A stretch of DNA of 64,000 nucleotides from Azonexus sp. (GTDB taxonomy: Bacteria > Pseudomonadota > Gammaproteobacteria > Burkholderiales > Rhodocyclaceae): positions 62,001 to 126,000 of the forward strand of contig JAUYSK010000027.1 in the NCBI GenBank assembly GCA_030696345.1, read 5' to 3'. The notes under the pieces are model-generated. The model made no database searches. It was not told the DNA's origin and saw only the letters and a list, made by a program, of their open reading frames with translations. How positions within the stretch are numbered: position 1 is the stretch's first letter; every line of letters begins with the position of its first letter. Of the stretch, positions 1-8,838 are shown piece after piece. The position numbers and the translations under genes were made by a program.

Positions 1-515
1 CGCTTGAGCACACAGCTGAGCAGCACCTCGGCCCCGAACGGCAGGTGATCGGCAATGGCGCCGATCATGACGGTGTTGCCGAGGCGAATGTCACCGAGTG
101 CCTGGGCAATGGAGGTGGCATCGAAAGCGACAACCTTGTTGCCGGATTTCCGGATTTCGCCAATCGGATCTTCCGGATAGTCGAACAGACCCAGCTCGAC
201 GATAGGCGGGACCAGATGGGCGGTGTTCATCAGTGTGAGGCCGCCTGGCTTCAGCATGTGCTGCCAGCGCATCGTTTCGGCCGACTCGAAACCGAGCAGC
301 ACGTCGGCGTTGCCCGGCGTGATTTGCGGCGTCATGACCCGCTTGCCGAAACGCAGGTGTGAGGAAACCACGCCGCCACGCTGCGCCATGCCGGCGACTT
401 CGGTTTTCTTGGCGTCATGGCCGAGGGCGATGGCGGCTTCGGCGAGGATTTCGGTCGCCGTCATGACGCCCTGGCCGCCGACGCCGACAACGAGAATATT
501 GGTGTTGTCACTCAT
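1..515 (-). CDS. iorB: Indolepyruvate:ferredoxin oxidoreductase beta subunit, partial
   Basis: This is the smaller subunit of the enzyme that oxidatively decarboxylates aryl-pyruvates (indolepyruvate, phenylpyruvate) to aryl-acetyl-CoA while reducing ferredoxin. The reading frame starts with ATG at 515 and is open to the left edge, so about 171 N-terminal residues are visible and the C-terminus is missing. The N-terminus reads NILVVGVGGQGVMTATEIL, the glycine-rich start of the 2-oxoacid oxidoreductase gamma-type domain, followed by EVAGMAQRGGVVSSHLRFG, typical of the family. It lies one base downstream of the iorA stop codon, so the two are translationally linked and form one operon and one complex. 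The assignment follows from motif and partner gene together. Confidence 0.9.
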   Translation of the reverse strand, partial: MSDNTNILVVGVGGQGVMTATEILAEAAIALGHDAKKTEVAGMAQRGGVVSSHLRFGKRVMTPQITPGNADVLLGFESAETMRWQHMLKPGGLTLMNTAHLVPPIVELGLFDYPEDPIGEIRKSGNKVVAFDATSIAQALGDIRLGNTVMIGAIADHLPFGAEVLLSCVLK

Positions 516-516
516 C

Positions 517-2391
517 TCAGGCTCCACATCCCTTGCTGACCAGATGGATTGGCGAGACCGGGGCGTAATGCACGATCGCCTTCGGCGCGCAGGGCTGAAC
601 GCACAGGCCGCAGCCGGTGCATACCGACGATTCAATCCGCACGAACGCCAGATCAACCTCGCGGCCGCTGGGCTTCACTTCCTTGCCACGCCGGGTAACG
701 TGGATGGCCGGGCAGCCGACGTCGATACAGTTGCCGCAGCCGGTGCACAGGTCGTCGATGACTTCGAAGGGCTTCAGCTTGTGGTAGTCCTTGACCAGTA
801 CGCAGGGCTGGTCGGTGATGATGACCGAGACTTCCGGAATCTTCACTTCGTCGCGGATGGTCTTGAACAGCACCGGCAGTTCGTATGGGTTGACCTGATG
901 GATGCGCTCCGGATTGACGCCCAGCGATTCGACCAGCTTGGCGAAATTGACACGCGGCGCTTCCTCGTCATGGATGTCGCGGCCATTGCCCGGATTGTTC
1001 TGGCCGCCAGTCATGCCGACGGCGCGGTTATCGAGCAACAGGACGGTGACATTGCCCTTGTTGTAGATCATGTCGAGCAGACCCTGCATGCCCATGTGCA
1101 GGAAGGTCGAGTCGCCGATCACGGCGACGATGCGCTTGTCCTTGTCGGATTCGCCGCGCCCCTTGTCCATGCCGAGCGCAACGCCCATCGAGGCGCCCAT
1201 CGAGACGCAGGTGTCGAGCGCATTCCACGGATGGCCGGCGCCGAGCGTGTAGCAGCCGATGTCGCCAGCGATGCTCAGGTTGCGGACTTGCGACAGCGTG
1301 TAATAGACGCCGAGGTGCGGGCAGGCGACGCACATGGTCGGCGGCCGGGGGAAAACCGGCATTGCTGCGGTGGACTGCATTTCTGGCACTTTTTCGCCGA
1401 GCAGTTTGGCGATGGCCGGGCGCAGGACATTGGGCGAAAGTTCGCCCTGCAGTGGCAGGATTTCCTTGCCGATGACTTTGAGTCCCTGCGCCTTGAGTTC
1501 GGTTTCGATCAGCGGTTCGACTTCCTCAACCACCACGACCTGTTCGACCATGGCCGCCAGTTCGCGGCACTTCTCGAAAGGTACCGGGCAGGAGAAACCG
1601 AGCTTCAGCACCGGGGCGTTCGGGAAGGATTCCTTGACGTGCATGTAGGCCGGGCCGGAGGTGATGAAACCGACGCGTTTGTCGGAACCGTCCTCGATGA
1701 AATTCAGCGGCGAGGTTTCGGCCACAGCCCGCAACTCGACATCGCGCTTGAACATCAGCGGAATGCGCTTGCCGGCATTGCCCGGCACCATGACGAAACG
1801 GCCCGGTTCCTTCTTGAAGCCGGCGCCGACATGGGCGACGCGCTCACCGACGGTGACCAGCGACTTGACGTGGTTGATGCGTGTCGTCATGCGCAGGATG
1901 ACCGGCACCTGAAACTGCTCGGACAGCTCGAAGCCGAGCTTGGTCATTTCGTAGGCTTCCTGCGAGTCGGCCGGCTCCAGCACGGGCACGTGCGCAAAGC
2001 GGCCCCAGTAGCGGGAATCCTGCTCGTTCTGCGAGGAAGACAGGCCGACGTCGTCGGCAATCGCGATGACCAGGCCGCCAATGACACCGGTCAGCGTCAG
2101 CGTCATCAGCGCGTCGGAGGCGACGTTCATGCCGACATGCTTCATGCAGCAGAAGGAACGCGAGCCGGCATAGGCGGCGCCGATGGCAACTTCCAGCGAA
2201 ACTTTCTCATTGACCGACCACTCGGCGTATAGATCCGGGTAGGTGGCAATGACTTCCATCATTTCGGTCGAAGGCGTGCCGGGGTAGGCGGCAGCAACCT
2301 TGACGCCGGACTCCCAGACCGCGCGGGCGACCGCTTCGTTACCGGACATTAAGTGCCGGCTAGCCGCCGGGGCTGGCATCACAGCTGCCAT
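517..2391 (-). CDS. iorA: Indolepyruvate:ferredoxin oxidoreductase alpha subunit
   Basis: Large TPP-binding subunit of the aryl-pyruvate:ferredoxin oxidoreductase, 624 aa. The N-terminal half holds the pyrimidine-binding domain (AAAYPGTPSTEMMEV). The middle holds the TPP pyrophosphate domain (GDIGCYTLGAGHP, then GDSTFLHMGMQGLLDMI). The C-terminus carries two 4Fe-4S ferredoxin motifs, CTGCGNCIDVGCP and CTGCGLCVQPCAP, that pass electrons to ferredoxin. I chose ATG 2391 because AGGAG sits about six bases upstream; the frame can be extended 11 codons but without a ribosome site. The enzyme is cytoplasmic and oxygen-sensitive in known members. It fits phenylacetyl-CoA or indoleacetyl-CoA formation in aromatic amino acid degradation; the substrate here is inferred from family only. 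Confidence 0.92.
   Translation of the reverse strand: MAAVMPAPAASRHLMSGNEAVARAVWESGVKVAAAYPGTPSTEMMEVIATYPDLYAEWSVNEKVSLEVAIGAAYAGSRSFCCMKHVGMNVASDALMTLTLTGVIGGLVIAIADDVGLSSSQNEQDSRYWGRFAHVPVLEPADSQEAYEMTKLGFELSEQFQVPVILRMTTRINHVKSLVTVGERVAHVGAGFKKEPGRFVMVPGNAGKRIPLMFKRDVELRAVAETSPLNFIEDGSDKRVGFITSGPAYMHVKESFPNAPVLKLGFSCPVPFEKCRELAAMVEQVVVVEEVEPLIETELKAQGLKVIGKEILPLQGELSPNVLRPAIAKLLGEKVPEMQSTAAMPVFPRPPTMCVACPHLGVYYTLSQVRNLSIAGDIGCYTLGAGHPWNALDTCVSMGASMGVALGMDKGRGESDKDKRIVAVIGDSTFLHMGMQGLLDMIYNKGNVTVLLLDNRAVGMTGGQNNPGNGRDIHDEEAPRVNFAKLVESLGVNPERIHQVNPYELPVLFKTIRDEVKIPEVSVIITDQPCVLVKDYHKLKPFEVIDDLCTGCGNCIDVGCPAIHVTRRGKEVKPSGREVDLAFVRIESSVCTGCGLCVQPCAPKAIVHYAPVSPIHLVSKGCGA
1363..1375 (-). repeat. 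13-base repeat GTCCACCGCAGCA, copy 1
   Basis: Exact copy on the minus strand, inside iorA in a stretch between domains (coding -STAA-). See the finding on this word. Confidence 0.7.
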
Positions 2392-2517
2392 GGTCGCTCC
2401 TGTTATCAATGCGAAAACCCGCAATTATAAAGGCTGTTCGCAGGCGCTATTTGATACAGCGCAAGGTGCCTGAACTTTTAAATCTGTCTCACTTTGGCGG
2501 CTAAATTTTTTTAGCTA

Positions 2518-2529
2518 AGGGATATCCCT
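2518..2529. promoter_or_regulatory. 12-bp perfect palindrome in the iorA/aceE intergenic region
   Basis: The 280-bp divergent gap (2392-2671) is AT-rich around 2470-2580 and contains the perfect palindrome AGGGATATCCCT at 2518-2529, about 140 bases before aceE and 125 bases before iorA. It could be an operator for the PDH or ior promoters. It does not match the E. coli PdhR site. A weak -35/-10 pair (TTGTCG at 2620, TAAAGT at 2642) is the only promoter-like sequence I can see near aceE. Function is inference. Confidence 0.3.
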
Positions 2530-2671
2530 GATATTGCACGATGTGAAGATTGATTTTACAATGCGAAAAATTAACTAAGTGAAAACACGGGTTCGCGAAG
2601 CGGCCCGCAAGCGGTAAAGTTGTCGGGTTAAACAGGCCCGATAAAGTAAAAACCAACCTTGGAGACAAACC

Positions 2672-5338
2672 ATGGCCAACCAGCCTAACGAACTACCGGA
2701 TGCAGATCCGCAGGAAACCAAAGAATGGATGGACGCCTTGGAGGGCGTCATTTCCCAGGAAGGCGCCGAGCGCGCGCACTACCTGATCGAGAAGCTGATC
2801 GGTCAGGCGCGCGAAGACGGCATCGATCTGCCGTACTCCGCCAACACCGAATACATCAACACCATTCCGGCCGACCAGCAGCCCAAGTACCCGGGCAATG
2901 CCGACCTGGAAATCAAGATTCACAGCTACATCCGCTGGAACGCCATGGCCATGGTCGTTCGCGCCAACAAGGACACCAACGTCGGCGGCCACATCGCCTC
3001 CTTCGCCTCTGCCGCCGCGCTCTACGACGTCGGTTTCTCGCATTTCTGGCGCAGCATCAATGATCCGTCAGGCGGCGACCTGATTTTCTTCCAGGGCCAC
3101 TCCGTTCCAGGCGTTTATTCACGCGCCTTCATGCTCGGTCGCCTGAGCGAGTCGCAGATGGACAACTTCCGCCAGGAAACCGGCGGCAAGGGTATTTCCT
3201 CCTACCCGCACCCCTGGCTGATGCCGGATTTCTGGCAGTTCCCGACCGTTTCCATGGGCCTCGGCCCGATCCAGGCCATCTACCAGGCCCGTTTCATGAA
3301 GTACCTCGACTCGCGCGGACTGGCCAAGGCCGGTGATCGCAAGGTCTGGGCCTTCCTCGGTGACGGCGAGACCGACGAAGTCGAATCGCTCGGCGCCATC
3401 GGCATGGCCGGTCGCGAAAAACTCGACAACCTGATTTTCGTCATCAACTGCAACCTGCAGCGCCTCGACGGTCCGGTGCGCGGCAACGGCAAGATCATCC
3501 AGGAACTTGAATCCGAATTCCGCGGTGCCGGCTGGAATGTCATCAAGCTGGTCTGGGGCACGCATTGGGACACGCTGTTCAATCGCGACAAGAGAGGCAT
3601 CCTCAAGAAACGCATGATGGAACTGGTCGATGGTCAATATCAGACCTTCAAGGCCAAGAACGGCGCCTACGTCCGCGAGCATTTCTTCAATACCCCGGAA
3701 CTGCGCGAACTGGTCGCCGACTGGACCGACGACGAAGTTTGGCAATTGAATCGTGGTGGCCACGACATCTTCAAGATTTTTGCCGCCTACGACCGCGCCA
3801 TCAAGACCAAGGGCGCCCCGACCCTGATTCTTGCCAAGACCATCAAGGGCTTCGGCATGGGTCAGGCGGGTGAAGCGATGAACACCTCGCACCAGCAGAA
3901 GAAGATGGACAAGGATCAAATCGGCCGTTTCCGCGACCGCTTCAATCTGCCGGTGCCGGATGATCAACTTGAAGAGCTGCCCTACCTGAAGTTCGCCGAA
4001 GATTCGGAAGAGCACAAGTACATGATGCAGCGTCGCATGGACCTCGGCGGTTTCCTGCCGCAGCGCCGTCGCAAAGCCGAGCCGCTGGCCGTTCCATCGC
4101 TCGATACCTTTGCCTCGCTGCTCAAGGCATCCGGCGAAGGCCGCGAACTCTCCACGACGATGGCCATCGTCCGCATCATGAACATGATGTTGAAGGACAA
4201 GAACGTCGGCAAGAACGTCGTGCCCATCGTGCCGGACGAATCCCGCACCTTCGGCATGGAAGGCATGTTCCGCTCGGTTGGCATCTGGAACCAGGAAGGC
4301 CAGAACTATGTACCGGAAGACCATGACCAGTTGATGTTCTACAAGGAATCGAAGACCGGCCAGGTATTGCAGGAAGGGATCAACGAGTCCGGTGCGATGA
4401 GCGACTGGATCGCAGCCGCCACCTCGTATTCCGTGCATAACGTGCAGACCATTCCGTTCTTTATCTGCTACTCGATGTTCGGTATGCAGCGCGTATTCGA
4501 CCTCTGCTGGGCGGCTGGCGACCAGCGCGCTCGCGGCTTCCTGATCGGCGGCACGGCCGGTCGCACGACACTGAACGGCGAAGGCTTGCAGCACGAAGAC
4601 GGCCATAGCCTGATCCTCTCCAACCTGATCCCGAACTGCATCTCCTACGACCCGACCTTCCAGTACGAAGTGGCTGTCGTAACCCAGGACGGCATGCGCC
4701 GCATGTTCGCCGAGCAGGAAGACGTCTTCTATTACCTGACGGTCATGAACGAGAACTACGAGCACCCGGAAATGCCGGTCGGCGCCGAAGCCGACATCAT
4801 CAAGGGCATGTACGCCTTCAAGAAGGGTGCAGATTCCACTGGCCCGCGTGTGCAACTGCTTGGTTCCGGCACCATCTTCCGCGAAGTCATCGCAGCGGCT
4901 GAACTGCTGCGCACCGACTGGGGTGTCGAGTCCGACCTGTGGGGCTGTACCAGCATGAACGAGCTGGCCCGCAACGGTATCGATACGCAACGCTGGAACC
5001 TGCTGCACCCGCTCGAAGAGCCGAAGCTGTCGCATGTCGAGCAGATGCTGGCTGGCGCCAAGGGCCCGGTTGTTGCTGCCACTGACTACATCAAGCTGTT
5101 CTCCGAGCAGATCCGTCCCTTCGTCAAGGCACCGTACGTTACGCTGGGCACCGATGGTTTCGGCCGTTCGGATACCCGTGAGAAATTGCGCCACTTCTTC
5201 GAGGTCGACCGTCACTGGGTGACGCTGGCTACCCTCAAGGCGCTGGCCGACAACGGCGAAATCAAGCGCGAAGTGGTTGCTGCCGCTCTGGTCAAGTACA
5301 ACCTTGACCCGAACAAACCCAACCCGATGTCGGTTTGA
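2672..5338 (+). CDS. aceE: Pyruvate dehydrogenase E1 component, homodimeric type
   Basis: TPP-dependent decarboxylase of the pyruvate dehydrogenase complex; converts pyruvate to hydroxyethyl-TPP and transfers the acetyl group to lipoyl-E2. The protein is 888 aa, the normal size of the single-chain E1 found in proteobacteria. The TPP motif is visible as FLGDGETDEVES followed by VINCNLQRLDGPV (about residues 228-270). The transketolase-like middle domain contains ESGAMSDWIAAATSYS, and the C-terminal domain reads LGTDGFGRSDTREKLR, typical of AceE. ATG 2672 is preceded by GGAG at a good distance. It is the first gene of aceE-aceF-lpd, with a 15-base gap to aceF, so the three subunits are co-transcribed. 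Confidence 0.97.
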   Translation: MANQPNELPDADPQETKEWMDALEGVISQEGAERAHYLIEKLIGQAREDGIDLPYSANTEYINTIPADQQPKYPGNADLEIKIHSYIRWNAMAMVVRANKDTNVGGHIASFASAAALYDVGFSHFWRSINDPSGGDLIFFQGHSVPGVYSRAFMLGRLSESQMDNFRQETGGKGISSYPHPWLMPDFWQFPTVSMGLGPIQAIYQARFMKYLDSRGLAKAGDRKVWAFLGDGETDEVESLGAIGMAGREKLDNLIFVINCNLQRLDGPVRGNGKIIQELESEFRGAGWNVIKLVWGTHWDTLFNRDKRGILKKRMMELVDGQYQTFKAKNGAYVREHFFNTPELRELVADWTDDEVWQLNRGGHDIFKIFAAYDRAIKTKGAPTLILAKTIKGFGMGQAGEAMNTSHQQKKMDKDQIGRFRDRFNLPVPDDQLEELPYLKFAEDSEEHKYMMQRRMDLGGFLPQRRRKAEPLAVPSLDTFASLLKASGEGRELSTTMAIVRIMNMMLKDKNVGKNVVPIVPDESRTFGMEGMFRSVGIWNQEGQNYVPEDHDQLMFYKESKTGQVLQEGINESGAMSDWIAAATSYSVHNVQTIPFFICYSMFGMQRVFDLCWAAGDQRARGFLIGGTAGRTTLNGEGLQHEDGHSLILSNLIPNCISYDPTFQYEVAVVTQDGMRRMFAEQEDVFYYLTVMNENYEHPEMPVGAEADIIKGMYAFKKGADSTGPRVQLLGSGTIFREVIAAAELLRTDWGVESDLWGCTSMNELARNGIDTQRWNLLHPLEEPKLSHVEQMLAGAKGPVVAATDYIKLFSEQIRPFVKAPYVTLGTDGFGRSDTREKLRHFFEVDRHWVTLATLKALADNGEIKREVVAAALVKYNLDPNKPNPMSV

Positions 5339-5353
5339 TCAGGGAGAGACAAC

Positions 5354-6982
5354 ATGAGCCAAATCATTGAAGTCAAAGTCCCCGATATCGGCGATTTCGA
5401 AAGCGTTCCGGTCATCGAGCTGTTCGTCAAAGTCGGCGACAGCATCAAGGTTGACGACGCGATTGTCACCCTCGAGTCCGACAAGGCCACGATGGATGTG
5501 CCGAGTACCGTCGCCGGTGTCGTCACCGAAGTGCTGGTCCAGCTCGGTTCCAAGGTTGGCGAAGGTGCATTGCTGATCAAGGTCGAAACCGGTGCTGCCG
5601 CTGCGGCACCGGCGCCGGTCGCCCAGACGGCTGCACCTGCTCCCGCTGCAGCCGCGGTCGCCGCGCCGGCAGCTACCGGTGGTGGCCTGGTTGAAGTCAA
5701 GGTGCCGGACATCGGCGATTTCGCCGAAGTCCCGGTGATCGATTTGTTCTTCAAGGTCGGTGACAGCATCAAGGTTGACGATGCCATCGCCACGCTTGAG
5801 TCCGACAAGGCAACGATGGACGTTCCGTCCACCGTGGCAGGTATCGTCAGGGAAGTGCTGGTCCAGCTCGGTTCCAAGGTTGGTGAAGGCACGGTCCTGA
5901 TCAAGGTCGAAACGGGTGCCTCTGCCCCGGCTGCCGCGCCAGTTGCCCAGGCCGCTGCACCGGCGCCGGTCGCCGCCCCGGTTTCTGCCCCAAAAGCAGC
6001 GTCCACCGCAGCAGTCGCTCCGGCGGCGCTGGCGCCGGCCCTGTCGGCTGGTGCCAAGGTTCACGCCTCGCCGTCCGTCCGCGCCTATGCCCGCGAACTC
6101 GGTGTCGACCTGAACAAGGTGCAGGCGACCGGTCCGAAGAGCCGTATCGTCAAGGAAGACCTGATCAAATACGTCAAGGGTGTCATGTCCGGGGCCATTT
6201 CCGGCCCGGTCGCTGCGACGTCCGGTGGTGTCGTCGGCGGTGGCGTGCTCGATCTGCTGCCTTGGCCGAAGGTTGATTTCGCCAAGTTCGGCGAGATCGA
6301 GGTCAAGCCGTTGTCGCGCATCAAGAAGATTTCCGGCCAGAACCTGTCGCGCAACTGGGTCATGATCCCGGCGGTCACGTATCACGAAGATGCCGACATC
6401 ACCGATATCGAAGCCTTCCGCGTGCTGCTCAACAGGGAAAACGAAAAGGGTGGCGGCGCCAAGCTGACCATGCTGGCTTTCCTGATGAAAGCGTGCGTCA
6501 AGGGCCTGCAGAAATTCCCGGAATTCAACGCCTCGCTCGACGGCGACAACCTGGTGCTGAAGAAGTATTTCAACATCGGCTTCGCGGCCGACACGCCGAA
6601 TGGTCTGGTTGTCCCGGTGGTCAAGAATGTCGACAAGAAATCGGTCTTCGAACTGGCGCAGGAATCCGGTGATCTGGCCAAGCAGGCCCGTGATGGCAAG
6701 CTGAAGCCGGCCGATATGTCCGGCTCCTGCTTCACGATTTCCAGCCTCGGCGGCATCGGTGGCACCTACTTCGCACCGATCGTCAATGCACCGGAAGTCG
6801 CCATTCTCGGCGTCAACAAGTCGGCCATGAAGCCGGTCTGGGACGGCAAGCAATTCGTGCCGCGCCTGACCCTGCCGCTGTCGCTGACCGCAGATCACCG
6901 CGTCATCGACGGGGCGCTGGCGACTCGCTTCAATGTCTATATCGCGCAGCTGCTGGCCGACTTCCGTCGCGTCGCGCTGTAA
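5354..6982 (+). CDS. aceF: Pyruvate dehydrogenase E2, dihydrolipoamide acetyltransferase
   Basis: Core acetyltransferase of the pyruvate dehydrogenase complex, 542 aa. In order it has two lipoyl domains (lysine motif ESDKATMDVPS in each, about residues 1-80 and 115-195), each followed by an Ala/Pro-rich flexible linker. Next come the E1/E3-binding domain (ASPSVRAYARELGVDL, about residues 235-275) and the catalytic domain, ending with the active-site DHRVIDGALATRF near the C-terminus. E. coli has three lipoyl domains; two is normal in many betaproteobacteria. ATG 5354 follows GGGAGAG. The second linker contains one copy of the 13-base repeat described separately (6001-6013). Confidence 0.96.
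   Translation: MSQIIEVKVPDIGDFESVPVIELFVKVGDSIKVDDAIVTLESDKATMDVPSTVAGVVTEVLVQLGSKVGEGALLIKVETGAAAAAPAPVAQTAAPAPAAAAVAAPAATGGGLVEVKVPDIGDFAEVPVIDLFFKVGDSIKVDDAIATLESDKATMDVPSTVAGIVREVLVQLGSKVGEGTVLIKVETGASAPAAAPVAQAAAPAPVAAPVSAPKAASTAAVAPAALAPALSAGAKVHASPSVRAYARELGVDLNKVQATGPKSRIVKEDLIKYVKGVMSGAISGPVAATSGGVVGGGVLDLLPWPKVDFAKFGEIEVKPLSRIKKISGQNLSRNWVMIPAVTYHEDADITDIEAFRVLLNRENEKGGGAKLTMLAFLMKACVKGLQKFPEFNASLDGDNLVLKKYFNIGFAADTPNGLVVPVVKNVDKKSVFELAQESGDLAKQARDGKLKPADMSGSCFTISSLGGIGGTYFAPIVNAPEVAILGVNKSAMKPVWDGKQFVPRLTLPLSLTADHRVIDGALATRFNVYIAQLLADFRRVAL
6001..6013 (+). repeat. 13-base repeat GTCCACCGCAGCA, copy 2
   Basis: Exact copy on the plus strand in the Ala/Pro-rich linker of aceF, coding -STAA-. 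Possibly related by descent to copy 3, since the linkers of aceF and lpd are similar. Confidence 0.7.
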
Positions 6983-6994
6983 AGGGGAATGACC

Positions 6995-8770
6995 ATGAGC
7001 AATCTGGTAGAAGTCAAAGTTCCCGACATCGGCGATTTCGCCGAAGTGCCGATCATCGACCTGTTCGTCAAGGTCGGCGACAGCATCAAGGTCGATGATG
7101 CGATCTGTACGCTGGAGTCCGACAAGGCGACGATGGATGTGCCGAGCCCAGTCGCCGGTGTCGTCAAGGAAGTCCTCGTCCAGCTCGGCGCCAAGGTGGG
7201 TGAAGGTGCCTTGCTGATCAAGGTTGAAGCAGGGGCGGCCGCAGCGGCGGCCCCGGTTTCTGCCCCGGCAGCGGCGTCCACCGCAGCAGTCGCCCCGGTG
7301 CCCGCACCGGTCGCCGGCAGCCATGCCGGCACGGCCGACATCGAGTGCGAAATGCTCGTCCTCGGCGCCGGCCCTGGCGGCTACTCCGCCGCCTTCCGCT
7401 CGGCCGACCTCGGCATGAAAACGGTCATCGTCGAGCGCTACGCCACCCTCGGTGGTGTCTGCCTCAACGTTGGCTGCATCCCCTCCAAGGCACTGCTGCA
7501 TGTGGCGGCCGTCATGGAAGAGGCGGAACACGCCAATGATCTCGGCGTCAGCTTCGCGGCGCCGACCGTCGATATCGACAAACTGCGTGCCCACAAGGAC
7601 AAGGTCGTCGGCAAACTGACCGGTGGCTTGGCCGGCATGGCCAAGGGCCGCAAGGTCGACATCGTGCGCGGCTACGGTCACTTCCTCGACCCGCATCACA
7701 TCGAGGTCGAAGAAACCACCGGCAGCAGCCAGGAAAAGACCGGCGTCAAGAAGGTCATCAAGTTCCAGAAGTGCATCATTGCTGTCGGGTCAGCTGCGGT
7801 GCATCTGCCCTTCATTCCCCGCGATCCGCGCATTGTCGATTCGACCGGGGCGCTTGAACTGCGCTTTGTGCCGCAGAAGATGCTGGTCATCGGCGGCGGC
7901 ATCATCGGCCTGGAAATGGCCACGGTGTACTCGACACTGGGCGCCAAGGTCGATGTCGTGGAAATGCTCGATGGCCTGATGCAAGGCCCCGACCGCGATG
8001 CCGTCAAGGTTTGGGAAAAGCAGAATCTCAGCCGCTTCGACAAGATCATGCTGAAGACCAAAACGGTTGCGGTCGACGCCAGGGATGACGGGCTTTACGT
8101 CAAGTTTGAAGGCGAAGGCGTTTCGCCGGAACCGGTCAAGTACGACATGATCCTGCAAGCAGCCGGCCGTTCTCCGAACGGCAAGAAGTTCGCCGCCGAG
8201 AAAGCCGGCATTGCTGTCACCGATCGTGGCTTCATTCCGGTTGATGCCCAGATGCGTACCAATGTGCCGCACATCTTTGCCATCGGCGACGTCGTCGGCA
8301 ATCCGATGCTGGCCCACAAGGCGGTGCATGAAGCTCACGTCGCAGCGGAAGTTGCGGCCGGCCACAAGGCAGCCTTCGACGCCACGGTGATTCCGGGTGT
8401 GGCCTACACCCATCCGGAAGTGGCGTGGGTCGGTTACACCGAAGAGCAGGCCAAGAAGGAAGGCCGCAAGGTTGAAGCCGCCAAGTTCCCGTGGGCAGCC
8501 TCTGGTCGCGCCATCGCCAACGGTGCCGAGTACGGCTTCACCAAGCTGATTTTCGATGCCGAAACGCATCGCGTCATCGGTGGGGCGATTGTCGGCCCGA
8601 ACGCCGGCGACATGATCGGCGAAGTCTGCCTGGCCATCGAAATGGGCTGTGATGCGGTCGATATCGGCAAGACCATCCATCCGCACCCGACGCTGGGTGA
8701 AACGGTAGGCATGGCGGCTGAAGTGGCGCATGGCTCCTGTACGGATGTGCCGCCGCCACGGAAGAAGTAA
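6995..8770 (+). CDS. lpd: Dihydrolipoyl dehydrogenase (E3) with N-terminal lipoyl domain
   Basis: FAD-dependent E3 of the pyruvate dehydrogenase complex; reoxidises dihydrolipoamide and reduces NAD. Residues about 1-80 form a lipoyl domain (ESDKATMDVPS) almost identical to those of the neighbouring E2. An Ala/Pro linker leads to the FAD-binding motif (LGAGPGGYSAAFRSADLG), the redox disulfide GGVCLNVGCIPSK, and the C-terminal interface HPHPTLGETVG with the catalytic His. At 591 aa it is longer than plain E3 because of the lipoyl domain, an architecture known in Neisseria and Ralstonia. I chose ATG 6995 because GGGGA lies six bases upstream; an ATG at 6989 would leave no spacing. Last gene of the operon; a terminator follows. 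Confidence 0.95.
   Translation: MSNLVEVKVPDIGDFAEVPIIDLFVKVGDSIKVDDAICTLESDKATMDVPSPVAGVVKEVLVQLGAKVGEGALLIKVEAGAAAAAAPVSAPAAASTAAVAPVPAPVAGSHAGTADIECEMLVLGAGPGGYSAAFRSADLGMKTVIVERYATLGGVCLNVGCIPSKALLHVAAVMEEAEHANDLGVSFAAPTVDIDKLRAHKDKVVGKLTGGLAGMAKGRKVDIVRGYGHFLDPHHIEVEETTGSSQEKTGVKKVIKFQKCIIAVGSAAVHLPFIPRDPRIVDSTGALELRFVPQKMLVIGGGIIGLEMATVYSTLGAKVDVVEMLDGLMQGPDRDAVKVWEKQNLSRFDKIMLKTKTVAVDARDDGLYVKFEGEGVSPEPVKYDMILQAAGRSPNGKKFAAEKAGIAVTDRGFIPVDAQMRTNVPHIFAIGDVVGNPMLAHKAVHEAHVAAEVAAGHKAAFDATVIPGVAYTHPEVAWVGYTEEQAKKEGRKVEAAKFPWAASGRAIANGAEYGFTKLIFDAETHRVIGGAIVGPNAGDMIGEVCLAIEMGCDAVDIGKTIHPHPTLGETVGMAAEVAHGSCTDVPPPRKK
7276..7288 (+). repeat. 13-base repeat GTCCACCGCAGCA, copy 3
   Basis: Exact copy on the plus strand in the Ala/Pro-rich linker after the lipoyl domain of lpd, coding -STAA-. 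Confidence 0.7.
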
Positions 8771-8792
8771 GCTTCAGAAAAGTCGGAAAAGC

Positions 8793-8825
8793 AAAGGGCG
8801 ACGGATTCTACCGTCGCCCTTTTTC
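8793..8825. terminator. Rho-independent terminator after lpd, probably bidirectional
   Basis: AAAGGGCGACGG (8793-8804) pairs with CCGTCGCCCTTT (8811-8822) around a six-base loop and is followed by a T run on the plus strand. It ends the PDH operon. On the minus strand the A run before the stem gives a short U tract as well, so it may also end the convergent lipoprotein gene that stops at 8839. Confidence 0.9.
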
Positions 8826-8838
8826 TATGGTGCGTGTT

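Noticed and set aside
223..2232. Long open frame on the plus strand opposite iorA
   Set aside because: It is the antisense shadow of a well-supported gene; the translation is rich in Arg, His and Asp with no family motif. Codon bias at high GC keeps antisense frames open.
3119..5215. 698-codon minus-strand frame opposite aceE
   Set aside because: Antisense shadow of aceE, no recognisable domain.
5339..7699. 786-codon minus-strand frame opposite aceF and lpd
   Set aside because: Repetitive Asp/Arg/Gly/His composition mirrors the repeated lipoyl domains on the plus strand; no start signal and no motif.
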